From Segatella copri (GTDB lineage Bacteria > Bacteroidota > Bacteroidia > Bacteroidales > Bacteroidaceae), in the NCBI RefSeq assembly GCF_015074785.1, contig NZ_CP042464.1, positions 2,663,001 to 2,727,000 of the forward strand: a stretch of DNA of 64,000 nucleotides, in the 5' to 3' direction. Shown piece after piece: positions 9,452 to 19,182 of the stretch. How positions within the stretch are numbered: the stretch's first letter is position 1; every line of letters starts with the position of its first letter. A program made the position numbers and the translations under genes. Under the pieces are notes generated by a model that ran no database searches, was not told the DNA's origin, and saw only the letters and a list, made by a program, of their open reading frames with translations.

Positions 9452-12220
9452 TTATCTCACGATTTTATATACGCAGTTTCCCTGCTTCACGATATAAATG
9501 CCATGACGCATCTCCTTGGCAGAAACCCTGCGGCCATTGAGATCGTAGAATCTCTTCTGTCCATTACGTGACGGGGTGACTGTGACAGAACTGATACCCG
9601 TAGAACTTGCCGGTGTCACGATGAGTTCCTTGGAACTGTAAGAAAGTTCACCCTTCTTGCTGGCGTTTACTACCAGCGCATAGGTAGCATCTGTTTCCAG
9701 ACCTGAGAATGCGAACTCTGTCTTGCCATTGGTAGAAACCTTCTGGTAGGCTGCCACCGGTTCGTGAATCAACGCATTGCATCCCAAAAGCACATCATCG
9801 ATATAGAAAGCACCGGAAGTACGCTGGATGACATTCAGTCTTACTGAATCAGCCAACTCCGGCAAATCATAGCTATAGGTATCTCCCGAAGCCATGTCTG
9901 CACCGCCCTGCAAAGTAGCAATCTGCTTCCATTCTCCATTCTGATAAGCCTCTACTGCCAAGGTTGCCTTGGTTGAAGAAGATGACTTGGCGAAGAACTT
10001 GACAGAAGATATACGGTTGCCGACAGATGCCATCTTCAGGTAGGTATCTATCTTGTTCAGACGGAGGCAAGGTGATTCCTCGCCATAATTGTTCATGCTC
10101 AGGTTACCATTGGTTTTCCAAAGCGATGGCATACCCTCCAGTTCATCGCTGAAATCATAGCCCTTCTGAGTTGCCTCTGTTGCATAAACCAACTTATGCA
10201 GGGTGACCACGTAATCATCTGCTGCTTCCATACCTTCCCATGAAGCCGTGAAGCCTGTTTTACCGACTGCGGTAGCCTTTACATCAGTCACATAATACTT
10301 ACTGAAAGGGATAGCGGCAGTAGTGAGCTGCTGGGTGTAGACAGCAGAAGAATAAGAGCCACGGTTTGCCTGCAGGGTAATCTCATAGGTTGTTTCAGGA
10401 CTCAAGCCCTCAACATGAAGAGAAGGCTGTGCTGCTGTATATACCTTATTATTATAGAGCGGCAGAGATTCTTTCTTTCCATTCACCACTGAGCTAATGT
10501 TCAGAACATATCGCTTGGCAACCGGCACATCTGTCCATCCTACCACAATACTGCTATCCTGAACCTCAGTAACCTTCACGTCAGGAGTATTCAGTTTCAG
10601 ATTAAGTCCGCCGAGCATGAGATTGATAATACCATCCTTCTCCTCAATATCATCCAGTGACATCACCTTGCCACCAGCCCAGGAAGTCAGATTACACTGA
10701 GTCACATTCGATGTTCCAGGGAACGGATCTCCCGCACGGGTATTGTCGGTAAGCTTGTTATCAGCCTCAACGATATCCACACGCTGATGAGTGCCAGTGA
10801 TGTTCAACTCATTTTTCTCCCAAGCCTTGGCATCATAATCGATATGCCAGAGCAACATGCCATGGCCCGGAATGAACGCATCCCAGCCCTTCTTCTGTCG
10901 GTTCTCCATGATGAAGTATTCCTCATCGTTGGTCCCTCCTACAGGCACCACGTATGCTTTGTTGCTATCATTCAAGTCGGGTAATACATTGAGCGAATCT
11001 ACCCCATTCTTCAACACGGTCAGGTCGAGCCATCCCAGACAGGCACGTTCATAGGCAGAGAATGCCGCAGGCGTATTTCCATTGTTGTTGTAAGAAGCCT
11101 GTGCCATGGTATCGAAAGAACCAGGGGCGAAGGTTGTCATGCCATAATTTACATCATAATGGTCGGCAAGCCCCAGCACATGACCGAATTCATGTACAAA
11201 GGTACCGATGCCCGCAGGCTGAGGTGTGATGAGGGTACCATTGATTTCGTTGCTGCAGGTATAGTTTCCTACCTCGATGCCATCCAGTTTCAGCGAAGTT
11301 TCGCTGAGTCCTGCATCTTTAGCCATGTCTGAATAATAGGCAGAATGTGGCCAGATGGCATTGCCATCGCCTGAATCAGCCTCACCCTTTCCGGCATAGA
11401 AAAAATAGATGTTGTCAATGTAGCCATCCTGGTTATGGTCATACTGGGAGAAATCTACCAGCGGATCGGCAAGCGTACAAGCCTCTCTTACAAACTGCTC
11501 CAGACGGGCAGGATTATCTACGGAAGAGCCTTGGTTGGCTCCATAATAAGAATATTTCTCAGGTAATGTTACAGGACCGATGACATCAAACTGAGGTTGG
11601 AATCTGCCATTGGAACTGTTCAGATAGAAATCTCTCGCACTTCCATTGGCGCCATTGCTGTAAGTAAATCCAGGTTCATTGAGCATGTTGTTGAAGAACT
11701 GATGTGCATCGCTACCTACGGTAGAGAATTTGGTATCAGCAAACTGCACCAAGATGACCAATGAATGAACCTCACCAATGGTTGGGAAATTGTTCAATTT
11801 CTCTTTCTGAGGATTGCTGCCGGCTTTCAGAGAAGCATTCCTGCGAGACGAAAGGGTTTGCTGCAACTGCTGCAGACGGGCACGCTTGAAAGATTCAAGG
11901 ATGGCAGACTTGTCCAGACTCTCAACGAACGCCTTGACCTTTGCTGTGCGCTCAGAAGCCTCAACTGCCTTGATGCCACTAGCCTGCACCTTGCCATCCT
12001 TCCAATCGGCATACTCGTAATTTTCCTGTCGAGCATTAAACACGAGCGGAATACCATCAGAAGTCAGCACATAATGACCGTGCTCATCACCACGCATCTG
12101 GATGGTGAGCCAGGAGCCATCAGCCTGCTTCACCTTCAAAGGCTTAGGATAAGCAGGAATAGCAAAGGTGGTCTGCACGAAACAGACCACCAATAAGCTG
12201 AATATAATGATTTTCTTCAT
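9452..12220 (-). CDS. Secreted M6 family metalloprotease with FnIII domains and sorting tail
   Basis: A zinc endopeptidase of the M6 (immune inhibitor A-like) family. The 922-residue protein has a signal peptide ending TTFA, a propeptide-like region to about residue 130, and a catalytic domain. Its zinc motif HEFGHVLGLADHYD is near residues 343-356, and GSFDTMAQASY downstream supplies the met-turn. Two fibronectin-III-like segments follow (about 550-640 and 645-700), then a jelly-roll-like module and a sorting-type tail with FYDLNGRRVSAKEM and HGIYIVKQG. It should act at the cell surface or be released. It is 2 nt from the preceding gene, in an operon with SusCD, which suggests that it cuts protein to peptides for import. 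Confidence 0.9.
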   Translation of the reverse strand: MKKIIIFSLLVVCFVQTTFAIPAYPKPLKVKQADGSWLTIQMRGDEHGHYVLTSDGIPLVFNARQENYEYADWKDGKVQASGIKAVEASERTAKVKAFVESLDKSAILESFKRARLQQLQQTLSSRRNASLKAGSNPQKEKLNNFPTIGEVHSLVILVQFADTKFSTVGSDAHQFFNNMLNEPGFTYSNGANGSARDFYLNSSNGRFQPQFDVIGPVTLPEKYSYYGANQGSSVDNPARLEQFVREACTLADPLVDFSQYDHNQDGYIDNIYFFYAGKGEADSGDGNAIWPHSAYYSDMAKDAGLSETSLKLDGIEVGNYTCSNEINGTLITPQPAGIGTFVHEFGHVLGLADHYDVNYGMTTFAPGSFDTMAQASYNNNGNTPAAFSAYERACLGWLDLTVLKNGVDSLNVLPDLNDSNKAYVVPVGGTNDEEYFIMENRQKKGWDAFIPGHGMLLWHIDYDAKAWEKNELNITGTHQRVDIVEADNKLTDNTRAGDPFPGTSNVTQCNLTSWAGGKVMSLDDIEEKDGIINLMLGGLNLKLNTPDVKVTEVQDSSIVVGWTDVPVAKRYVLNISSVVNGKKESLPLYNNKVYTAAQPSLHVEGLSPETTYEITLQANRGSYSSAVYTQQLTTAAIPFSKYYVTDVKATAVGKTGFTASWEGMEAADDYVVTLHKLVYATEATQKGYDFSDELEGMPSLWKTNGNLSMNNYGEESPCLRLNKIDTYLKMASVGNRISSVKFFAKSSSSTKATLAVEAYQNGEWKQIATLQGGADMASGDTYSYDLPELADSVRLNVIQRTSGAFYIDDVLLGCNALIHEPVAAYQKVSTNGKTEFAFSGLETDATYALVVNASKKGELSYSSKELIVTPASSTGISSVTVTPSRNGQKRFYDLNGRRVSAKEMRHGIYIVKQGNCVYKIVR

Positions 12221-12222
12221 AC

Positions 12223-15200
12223 TTACTTGATAACAAACTTAGCAGTAGCCTTATGACCAGCCTTATCAGTTGCCTTCACGATGTAGAGACCAGAAGTCAA
12301 ACCTGAAGTACTGAATGCAGCACCTGAAGTCTTGCCTACGAGCTTGCCATTTACGCTATATACATAGATAGCATTAGCACCCTCGGCAGAAATCTGACCA
12401 TTGGCAGCCTTGATAACCAAGGCCTCAGCAGCCTCAACACTCTCAATACCGCTGACAAAGTTCTTGAGAACAGTAACATTGATTGTTGCAGAGAACTCAC
12501 CAAAGTTGACTGTAACCATTGCAATACCCTGCTTCTTACCCTTGATAACCAAGTCGATGGTGTTGCCATGAGCCTCGCCAAGAGAAACTGCAGCATTAGG
12601 AGTAGAAGAAACCTCCAAGTCTGACTCCAGATCAGGGTTCTCCAAACCATATACAGACACCTTCACAACAACGGCACCCTCATCGGTAGTACCTACAGTT
12701 ACATCATCTGCACTAACGGCAAATGCCTTGGCAATATTGTTGAAGTAAAGAGTAGGAATCTTGCTTCCGTCCTCTTTCCAAGGCTCGGCAAGAGAGCTAC
12801 CGTAAGCATACTGCAAACCTGTGAAGAAGTCCTTGCCCATCTCCTTGGCTGCCTTGTAGGCGCCATCTACGCTTGTAGCATCTGTACTACCTGCATTGTT
12901 GGTAGTGTAGTTGCCAGACAGACGAGTCTCTTTCTCAGGAGTTTCACCAGCAGAAACTTCATCGTCAGCAATAGTCTTACCGGCAATCTGATGAACAGTA
13001 GCAGGAGCGTTTATCTCTTCGCCATCCTGTAATACCTTGACAGAACCATCGAATACACAGTTCTTTGCAAAACCGGAGTTATCATTCCAGGCGCTCTCCA
13101 TTACACCAATGATACCACCGGCAGCATAACCGTTCCAGGCAGACTTCTTGGTAGCTACGATATCAGTATGGCTGACAACATTAGAGATTTCGTTGAAGTA
13201 ATTGTCACCAACGAATCCACCTACAGCATTCTCAGCTGTCAACTGACCGCGAACCTCGCAGTTGGTGAACTTACAGTAATCATGAGGAGTACCTGCCATA
13301 CCGACAATACCACCCAAAATAGTCTTGGCTGTGGCATTGACATTTGCATAACATGCGTTCACACTAGAGCCTGAACGTGTCTGACCAACGATACCACCTA
13401 CATTCTCAGAGTTAGGCAAAGTAATCTCACCCTGGAAAGAACAGTTATTGATCATGGTCTTAAGATTAGCGCTACCAACAAGACCGCCCGCAGCTATAAA
13501 CATCTGATCATCGCCTGCAATCTTGGCACCATAAACAAAAATGCTATCTACATTGGTAGCCTTGCCCTTACCATCATAAGTGTAATTGGTCTCACCTGCC
13601 AACACACCGGCAAACTGGTTGGTATTGGTCACCTCTACAATAGGGTTCACGAAGATCAAGTTCTTGGCAATACCATTGAGGTCGAGGGTACCAAACAAAC
13701 CAGTATGATCCTCTGTTGTCTTCACACCGAGATTATAAATAGTATGACCATCACCATCCAGAGAACCTGTGAAGTTCTTGACAGGAGTCCACCACTGTGC
13801 AGCCTTAGACATATCAATATCAGCTACCATCTTGTAGTTCTTGGTTGGCTCCAGAGCCATCTGCTGGAAGTCACCAGTAGTAGCAATCAGGTATGGATCC
13901 TCTACAGTACCTGTACCGCCCTGTTCAAACTTGGTGAAAGGGAGGTCGTAGAAGTTCATATCATACTTATTATTCGCTCTATCCTCGAACACGACAAACA
14001 TCTGGCGCTTGCCCAAATCGTTCATAACAGGGAAGCTAGCCTTTTCAAACACATGAGTGTCATCACCACGCCATGACTTGATAACGGTACCGTCGAGCGT
14101 GGAAACTTCCAAGACGTTATCGAGTTTGTTGCTGCCATCCTCGCGACGCTTCTTGGCAATATAGACATACTCCATATCATCATTGGTATTGAAGAGATAT
14201 GGGTTGAGTGATGTGCTGTTGATTAATGGAGTGAAGTTCTCTGCCTTTGTGCCCAAGTTAAGTCGGTCCACATGATCGATGGTGCAATCAGGGTTCACCC
14301 AAGCGATAGGAGCAAGAACCTCACCAGCCTCATTAGACTGTGCCTGTGCCAAAGCAATGACATACTGGTAACCCTGCGCATTGGCAGTAGTTGGGTAACG
14401 GTCGAAATTAGAAGAGATAGCATTGCCATCGATGCTCTGTGGCAACACACCAGCCTTCTCGCAAGAAGGAACATCTACCAACTGAATCTGCTGACCTGAA
14501 CCTTCGCTTGTACCTATGGTCTGCAAGAACCACATCTGTTCTGACTTACCATGGATGGTATTCAACAAAGCCCACTTATTGCTTGTTACCTTGTCACAGA
14601 TATCCTTCAACTTACCATTCTCTGAGTCGTAAACAGCGATAGAAATCAAGTCACCATCCAAAGAAGGAGTATAATCAAAAAGTTCGACCACATAGTTCAA
14701 TTTTCCGTTGTTGCTAAAGTATCCCTTAGACAAATCATTGTTGCCGAAGAGACCGAAGGCGGCAGAACGGTATGGAGTTCCCTCTGGTGCATTGATGGAA
14801 ACACGGAGGCTATCAACCTTTTTGAAATCCTTATCAAAAGTTCTCAACACCAAGAAGTTGTCTGGCTCCTGTTTAATATCCTGAGTACCATCACTAGCAT
14901 CGGTATTTGTATATGGCTTCTCATACTGTGCTAAAACATAGTAAGGAGTACCATCCACGTTCATACAGTTGAAGCAAGAACCCTGAAGATAGGTAATCTT
15001 GTTGTCAATATCAAAGTAGAAAGTATGCTCTACAGTCCAGTCTGTCTGTCCATAGGCAGGAGGTGCGATGACATCGATACTATACTTCTCTTCAGACTCG
15101 TGGGTCATGATCAGACGCTGGTAGCTATTCCATCCCTTTGATGCATCAAATACAAGACCGGTACCCTCCATTTCAAACTTGATTTCACCTGTATTGATAT

Positions 15201-15765
15201 CGTAAGCACGAGTGAGGTACTTATTTTCACCTTTGAAGGCATCGTGGAACTCCACCAGGATTTCGCAAGACTTTTCGTCTCTATCGAAGAGCTTCTTGGT
15301 GACAGGACCGTATGGAGTGATGTTTTGCACATGCTTCCATCCTTCAGGCACCTTGACGCTGAAAGAACCCACCTGCTTGTGGCTATTATCGAACAAGGTA
15401 ATCACAGAAGACTCATGAAAGTGTGCAGTATAATACTCACTATAAACAGAGTCTCTGGAAGTAATGTTCTGGGTAAAATACCAGTTGCTTGCGTCTGGAG
15501 CAGTTACCCATCCGTAAGTCTGACCCGAAGCCGAATTGGTAGGAGTATCACTACTACGCATAGGAGTATTGCTGACTGTAGCAAAGCCAGCCTGGCGCAT
15601 CTGATAAGCACTGTTGCTGCAATCCACCATACCAGGCACAGAAACCAGGCGATGAATATCAACATTCTTAAACTTCTTGGCAAACGATGCCTTGCTAGAG
15701 GCCATCGCTGCTGTGCCGCTTGCTCCTAGGAGCAAAGTGAGGCAAAGTGTAGATAAAATTCTCAT
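12223..15765 (-). CDS. Large secreted surface protein with GLUG-like repeats and sorting tail
   Basis: A 1180-residue protein with a signal peptide (GASGTAAMASS). Residues to about 620 form a domain I do not recognise, with many aromatic beta-rich segments. From about 640 to 930 there are repeated Gly-rich units (AGGLVGSAN, VGGIVGQTR, LGGIVGMAG, VGGFVGDN, AGGIIGVM) typical of GLUG-type beta-helix repeats. A Big-like domain follows, and the tail has YVYSVNGKLVGKT, SGLYIVKATDKAG and a final AKFVIK, a type IX sorting-tail pattern. It probably binds substrate or host material at the surface. It lies 18 nt after a lipoprotein gene and 2 nt before the M6 protease gene. Confidence 0.75.
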   Translation of the reverse strand: MRILSTLCLTLLLGASGTAAMASSKASFAKKFKNVDIHRLVSVPGMVDCSNSAYQMRQAGFATVSNTPMRSSDTPTNSASGQTYGWVTAPDASNWYFTQNITSRDSVYSEYYTAHFHESSVITLFDNSHKQVGSFSVKVPEGWKHVQNITPYGPVTKKLFDRDEKSCEILVEFHDAFKGENKYLTRAYDINTGEIKFEMEGTGLVFDASKGWNSYQRLIMTHESEEKYSIDVIAPPAYGQTDWTVEHTFYFDIDNKITYLQGSCFNCMNVDGTPYYVLAQYEKPYTNTDASDGTQDIKQEPDNFLVLRTFDKDFKKVDSLRVSINAPEGTPYRSAAFGLFGNNDLSKGYFSNNGKLNYVVELFDYTPSLDGDLISIAVYDSENGKLKDICDKVTSNKWALLNTIHGKSEQMWFLQTIGTSEGSGQQIQLVDVPSCEKAGVLPQSIDGNAISSNFDRYPTTANAQGYQYVIALAQAQSNEAGEVLAPIAWVNPDCTIDHVDRLNLGTKAENFTPLINSTSLNPYLFNTNDDMEYVYIAKKRREDGSNKLDNVLEVSTLDGTVIKSWRGDDTHVFEKASFPVMNDLGKRQMFVVFEDRANNKYDMNFYDLPFTKFEQGGTGTVEDPYLIATTGDFQQMALEPTKNYKMVADIDMSKAAQWWTPVKNFTGSLDGDGHTIYNLGVKTTEDHTGLFGTLDLNGIAKNLIFVNPIVEVTNTNQFAGVLAGETNYTYDGKGKATNVDSIFVYGAKIAGDDQMFIAAGGLVGSANLKTMINNCSFQGEITLPNSENVGGIVGQTRSGSSVNACYANVNATAKTILGGIVGMAGTPHDYCKFTNCEVRGQLTAENAVGGFVGDNYFNEISNVVSHTDIVATKKSAWNGYAAGGIIGVMESAWNDNSGFAKNCVFDGSVKVLQDGEEINAPATVHQIAGKTIADDEVSAGETPEKETRLSGNYTTNNAGSTDATSVDGAYKAAKEMGKDFFTGLQYAYGSSLAEPWKEDGSKIPTLYFNNIAKAFAVSADDVTVGTTDEGAVVVKVSVYGLENPDLESDLEVSSTPNAAVSLGEAHGNTIDLVIKGKKQGIAMVTVNFGEFSATINVTVLKNFVSGIESVEAAEALVIKAANGQISAEGANAIYVYSVNGKLVGKTSGAAFSTSGLTSGLYIVKATDKAGHKATAKFVIK

Positions 15766-15783
15766 AATAAAAACTTATTAAGT

Positions 15784-16974
15784 TTATTTGATGATAGATG
15801 ATTTACGATATGACTGCCATGCAGAAAGCTTGGTAGCAAAACTGCTGGTAGATGGGGCCAACTGGCGAGCCAATGCCGGAGCCTGACGCTTGACAGAAGT
15901 AGTTTCTGTCTTTGGAACAGACATTATATATGGCTGTACCATCCAACAGAAGTCTGTGAGATAATTAGACTCTGAAGCACTCTTCGCCTTGAATACCTGC
16001 AAGATCATGGCAAGGAAATTACCCGTCTTTTTATTGATTGTATAAGCGGTACCGCCAAAGAATCCGTAGGTGTGATACTGCTCACTATATTTGAAAGTGG
16101 CAGAAAGAAGACCAGATTCTGAACCCATATAGCCAAGACCGTCTTCATCTAAGAAAGTATCATAGATAAAGTACTTACCAAACTTACCAAGATACTGGCT
16201 GCTGCGGGTCTCCACACTGCCTGTTTCCTCATTGATCGATACAGGGAATACCAGTCCCATTTCAGGAATAGCAAGTTCGGTACGGCTCAATGTGGCACGA
16301 ACAGTCTGGAGTTCCAGCTTAGTATCCTCATTAAAGTCGTAATAAGCAAACACGTATTCTCCGGCAATATCCTTGTCGAAATCAAACTGCTTCACGATGA
16401 ATGAATCGGTAACGGCTGCTACCTGATACTTGATATAATCAGCACGGAGATGACCGGTTGTATTCTCGCTGAGCGATACCTTCAATTCCTTGCTGCCGGT
16501 ATCAACCGAAGCGTTCGCCCACTCAGGAGCATAGATAACCTTCATATCGGTGTTAGAACGGTATGTCTTTGTGAACTCAACAGGCTGATCGTTGCTGTAG
16601 ATCATATCAGCATTGTTCATCTCAAGCACCAGTCCATACTGAGCTACATTGATAACCACAGAATCGTTCTCTGTTTTCTTGATAACCAACTTGGCGTTAC
16701 GTGACTGTCGGGAATCGTTGGCAATAGCAGCCAGTTTCACGGTGCTACCCTCAATGCTGGTACTGAGCCATGAAGGCTCATCGGTATAAGCCTTCATTGG
16801 GGTACAGTCAACGGTGACAGCACCTTCGCTGTCGTTAGGTCCAAGCATAGTCTGGGCAGAAAGCACGTTGATGGTGCTCTCAGCCACAGCCTGATAATCG
16901 CTATCGCTGCTGCATGAGGCCATCAGCCCCATGGCAGCTATACCTATTATATATATAGATTTCTTCATCTTCAT
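15784..16974 (-). CDS. BACON-like domain lipoprotein
   Basis: A 396-residue predicted lipoprotein: the signal peptide ends with lipobox LMASC, putting the lipid on Cys20. Residues about 30-115 look like a BACON-type beta-sandwich, shown by the pattern of paired strands ending VINVAQYG and the W in EPSWLSTSIEG. BACON domains are common on Bacteroidetes outer membrane lipoproteins that bind glycan or mucin. The remaining 280 residues I do not recognise. It is likely a surface-exposed accessory binding protein of the SusCD locus. It is 3 nt after the DUF4302 gene. Confidence 0.65.
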   Translation of the reverse strand: MKMKKSIYIIGIAAMGLMASCSSDSDYQAVAESTINVLSAQTMLGPNDSEGAVTVDCTPMKAYTDEPSWLSTSIEGSTVKLAAIANDSRQSRNAKLVIKKTENDSVVINVAQYGLVLEMNNADMIYSNDQPVEFTKTYRSNTDMKVIYAPEWANASVDTGSKELKVSLSENTTGHLRADYIKYQVAAVTDSFIVKQFDFDKDIAGEYVFAYYDFNEDTKLELQTVRATLSRTELAIPEMGLVFPVSINEETGSVETRSSQYLGKFGKYFIYDTFLDEDGLGYMGSESGLLSATFKYSEQYHTYGFFGGTAYTINKKTGNFLAMILQVFKAKSASESNYLTDFCWMVQPYIMSVPKTETTSVKRQAPALARQLAPSTSSFATKLSAWQSYRKSSIIK

Positions 16975-16977
16975 TGT

Positions 16978-18252
16978 TTATTTGTTTGGTGTCAAATTAG
17001 AAAGGAAATACCACCCAAAGGCAAACACATACTGATCGTTCTGCGTGATAGGCTCTCCCTTGCTTGTACAAGCCAAGGCTACAAAAGTATCGCTGGTATA
17101 GCCATCAGCTGTCAAGGTTCCATCATCCTCGAAGTCAGCCTCCTGAGAAACACCGTGCCATACGATGTTCATACCACCCTTTCCGAGCAATGCACTCTTA
17201 CTCAAGTCTGCATTCATCAGTCTGAGGGCAGGATACCTGCCGCTAGGATCTTCAATCATCTGAGATGGCAGGTTAAGATCACCTGTCTCTGGGTTGAAAT
17301 CTAATTCAATATTATAAGTATATCCATCTGAGGTGAATGTACCCATCAGCATATTCTCCTCATCTTTCACTTTAGAGATGGTTATATCGCAGGAGCCCTG
17401 CATGGCTGAGAGTGTCCACTCGCCTAACCATGCATCGATGCCAGGAACATAAGCGTTCAAGGTCAGAGCCTCGTTGTCCTTGGCAGACAACACGCCAGTC
17501 TTGCTAACCAGGAAGTCTTGTACCTCATTGCCTTCCAGAACCACAGGCTCATTTACGGCATGGATACCGGTAGGAGTAACATAGAAAGGCTGCTCTACAA
17601 TCTGTCCGTTGGCTGAACGCGAAAGGATGCGGCGTTTGCTGGAATTAATCTCCACCATCTTGCTTGCATCAGAAGAATTACCTACGCTATAGTTCACACC
17701 CAGACGCTTCTGCACATCAGCAATGCTGTTCAGATAAGAGGTCCAGTCTAAGTCGGCAGGCATGCGGGTGAATACCATCTCGTTCTCCCACTTCTTTCCT
17801 CTTACGAAGACACTGTCTTCAGTAAGTTTGGTAATGACAAACTCCCAGTCTCCCTGATCACCTTCAATCTCGCTATAACTAGGCTCTCCCAGGAAATGGA
17901 AGATGTCGTTATAGGTGTTGAAGGAGAGCACAGGACCCATGCTGCGGTCAACGGTATAACTGGATGTGGCACGCTCTGTAGGCGAAGCAACGGCTGTATC
18001 ACCAGCCACGGTCACCTTGCCATTGGCAAACTTCATGAGGAAGGTGTAGCCGCCACCGGTCATTCCCTTGCCTGTGAAATAATGAAGCTGCCATCCGTTC
18101 TCTGAAGATTCCAGAATCTTCTGAGTATTCTCAACGGTGCTCTCGATGCGGTTGGCTGCCGACTCGTCGAAGAATTCCTTGTCATCGTGCAGACACGACT
18201 GCAAGCTCATACTGCCCAACAAGCAAACGATAGCTATAAATATATGTTTCAT
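16978..18252 (-). CDS. DUF4302 domain lipoprotein
   Basis: A 424-residue lipoprotein with lipobox LQSC (Cys20). The first half matches the DUF4302 pattern: TQKILESSENGWQLHYF, then YTFLMKFANGKVTV and LSFNTYNDIFHFLGEPS. DUF4302 proteins usually sit next to a SusCD pair and a zinc-metallohydrolase lipoprotein, as here; their biochemical role is not established. I would expect a surface substrate-binding or accessory function. Spacing is 9 nt after the metallohydrolase gene. Confidence 0.8.
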   Translation of the reverse strand: MKHIFIAIVCLLGSMSLQSCLHDDKEFFDESAANRIESTVENTQKILESSENGWQLHYFTGKGMTGGGYTFLMKFANGKVTVAGDTAVASPTERATSSYTVDRSMGPVLSFNTYNDIFHFLGEPSYSEIEGDQGDWEFVITKLTEDSVFVRGKKWENEMVFTRMPADLDWTSYLNSIADVQKRLGVNYSVGNSSDASKMVEINSSKRRILSRSANGQIVEQPFYVTPTGIHAVNEPVVLEGNEVQDFLVSKTGVLSAKDNEALTLNAYVPGIDAWLGEWTLSAMQGSCDITISKVKDEENMLMGTFTSDGYTYNIELDFNPETGDLNLPSQMIEDPSGRYPALRLMNADLSKSALLGKGGMNIVWHGVSQEADFEDDGTLTADGYTSDTFVALACTSKGEPITQNDQYVFAFGWYFLSNLTPNK

Positions 18253-18261
18253 AAATCTATT

Positions 18262-19158
18262 CTATTTTAAATGTTCCAAATCCAAAGAGCTCAGCTCGCG
18301 TCCTCTACGCAGGATGGCTGCACGCAGCACATCGATATCCACGTCCCAGGAATCCAGCATGTAGTTTTTTACGATGCTAAGTTTCTGGTTCAATGCAGAT
18401 ACAGCCTCGTCACCACCAACCTTCTTGGCATCATCGAGGATAGCCTGCCACTGATCAGGAGTATAAGTGATATAGGTAGACAGCATCTCGGCGAAGTCCT
18501 CCATGCCCTCTGACATGGCGTATGGAGTAACAAAGCCCTTGCCGTGAGCCACTGAATCCTGAACCTGATACCAGTTACCACTTACGTAGCCCGATTCGGT
18601 AATCTTATTATAAGATGTGTCGTAAGGCTTCTTCTGGTTCAGGATGTGGGTGAACTCGTGGTGCATGGTGTGGAAGTAATACTGAGTCATAGACGCATAG
18701 CTTTCCAACATGTCATCGGTCAGACTGTTCACCATATAAAGTGTAACCTTCAATCCACCCTCGGCTGTACCCAGAACCATGGTTCCGTTGCTGTTGTAAG
18801 CCGGACTACCAATCAGGTGGATTACTCTTGGCACATTGTGCTTCACGAAATCAGGTCCCAACACCTCGGCGTATGAATCGAGCCAAAGATACTTGATGAT
18901 GATAGCCAACTTGGCAGACTTTGCCGAATCAGCTGGTGTCAGGGTATATTGATAGTCAGACTCGATGTCCTCCATCTTATACTTGAAATCGATGTTGTAA
19001 GGACTGGTGTAGTTCTTCTGCAACCACAAGTCCAGGTCGTCTCTCTGCGGAGAGGTAACAGGGAAGATGGTTGGATCGTCCGGGTCATTGTCTGAGCAAG
19101 ACACGAAGCCCAGGCCCATCACCAATGCCAACATCAACATATATATATTATGTTTCAT
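18262..19158 (-). CDS. SusCD-associated zinc metallohydrolase lipoprotein
   Basis: A 298-residue lipoprotein (lipobox GFVSC, Cys21) with a zincin motif HHEFTHILNQ near residues 168-177 (HExxH). Such lipoproteins are a known companion of SusC/SusD loci, annotated as substrate import-associated zinc metallohydrolases. The third zinc ligand is not obvious to me; the Glu residues in AMSEGMEDFAEM downstream are candidates. It probably trims peptides at the outer membrane before uptake. It follows susD by 24 nt. Confidence 0.85.
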   Translation of the reverse strand: MKHNIYMLMLALVMGLGFVSCSDNDPDDPTIFPVTSPQRDDLDLWLQKNYTSPYNIDFKYKMEDIESDYQYTLTPADSAKSAKLAIIIKYLWLDSYAEVLGPDFVKHNVPRVIHLIGSPAYNSNGTMVLGTAEGGLKVTLYMVNSLTDDMLESYASMTQYYFHTMHHEFTHILNQKKPYDTSYNKITESGYVSGNWYQVQDSVAHGKGFVTPYAMSEGMEDFAEMLSTYITYTPDQWQAILDDAKKVGGDEAVSALNQKLSIVKNYMLDSWDVDIDVLRAAILRRGRELSSLDLEHLK

Positions 19159-19182
19159 TTCTTACTATTACTTTATGATTTT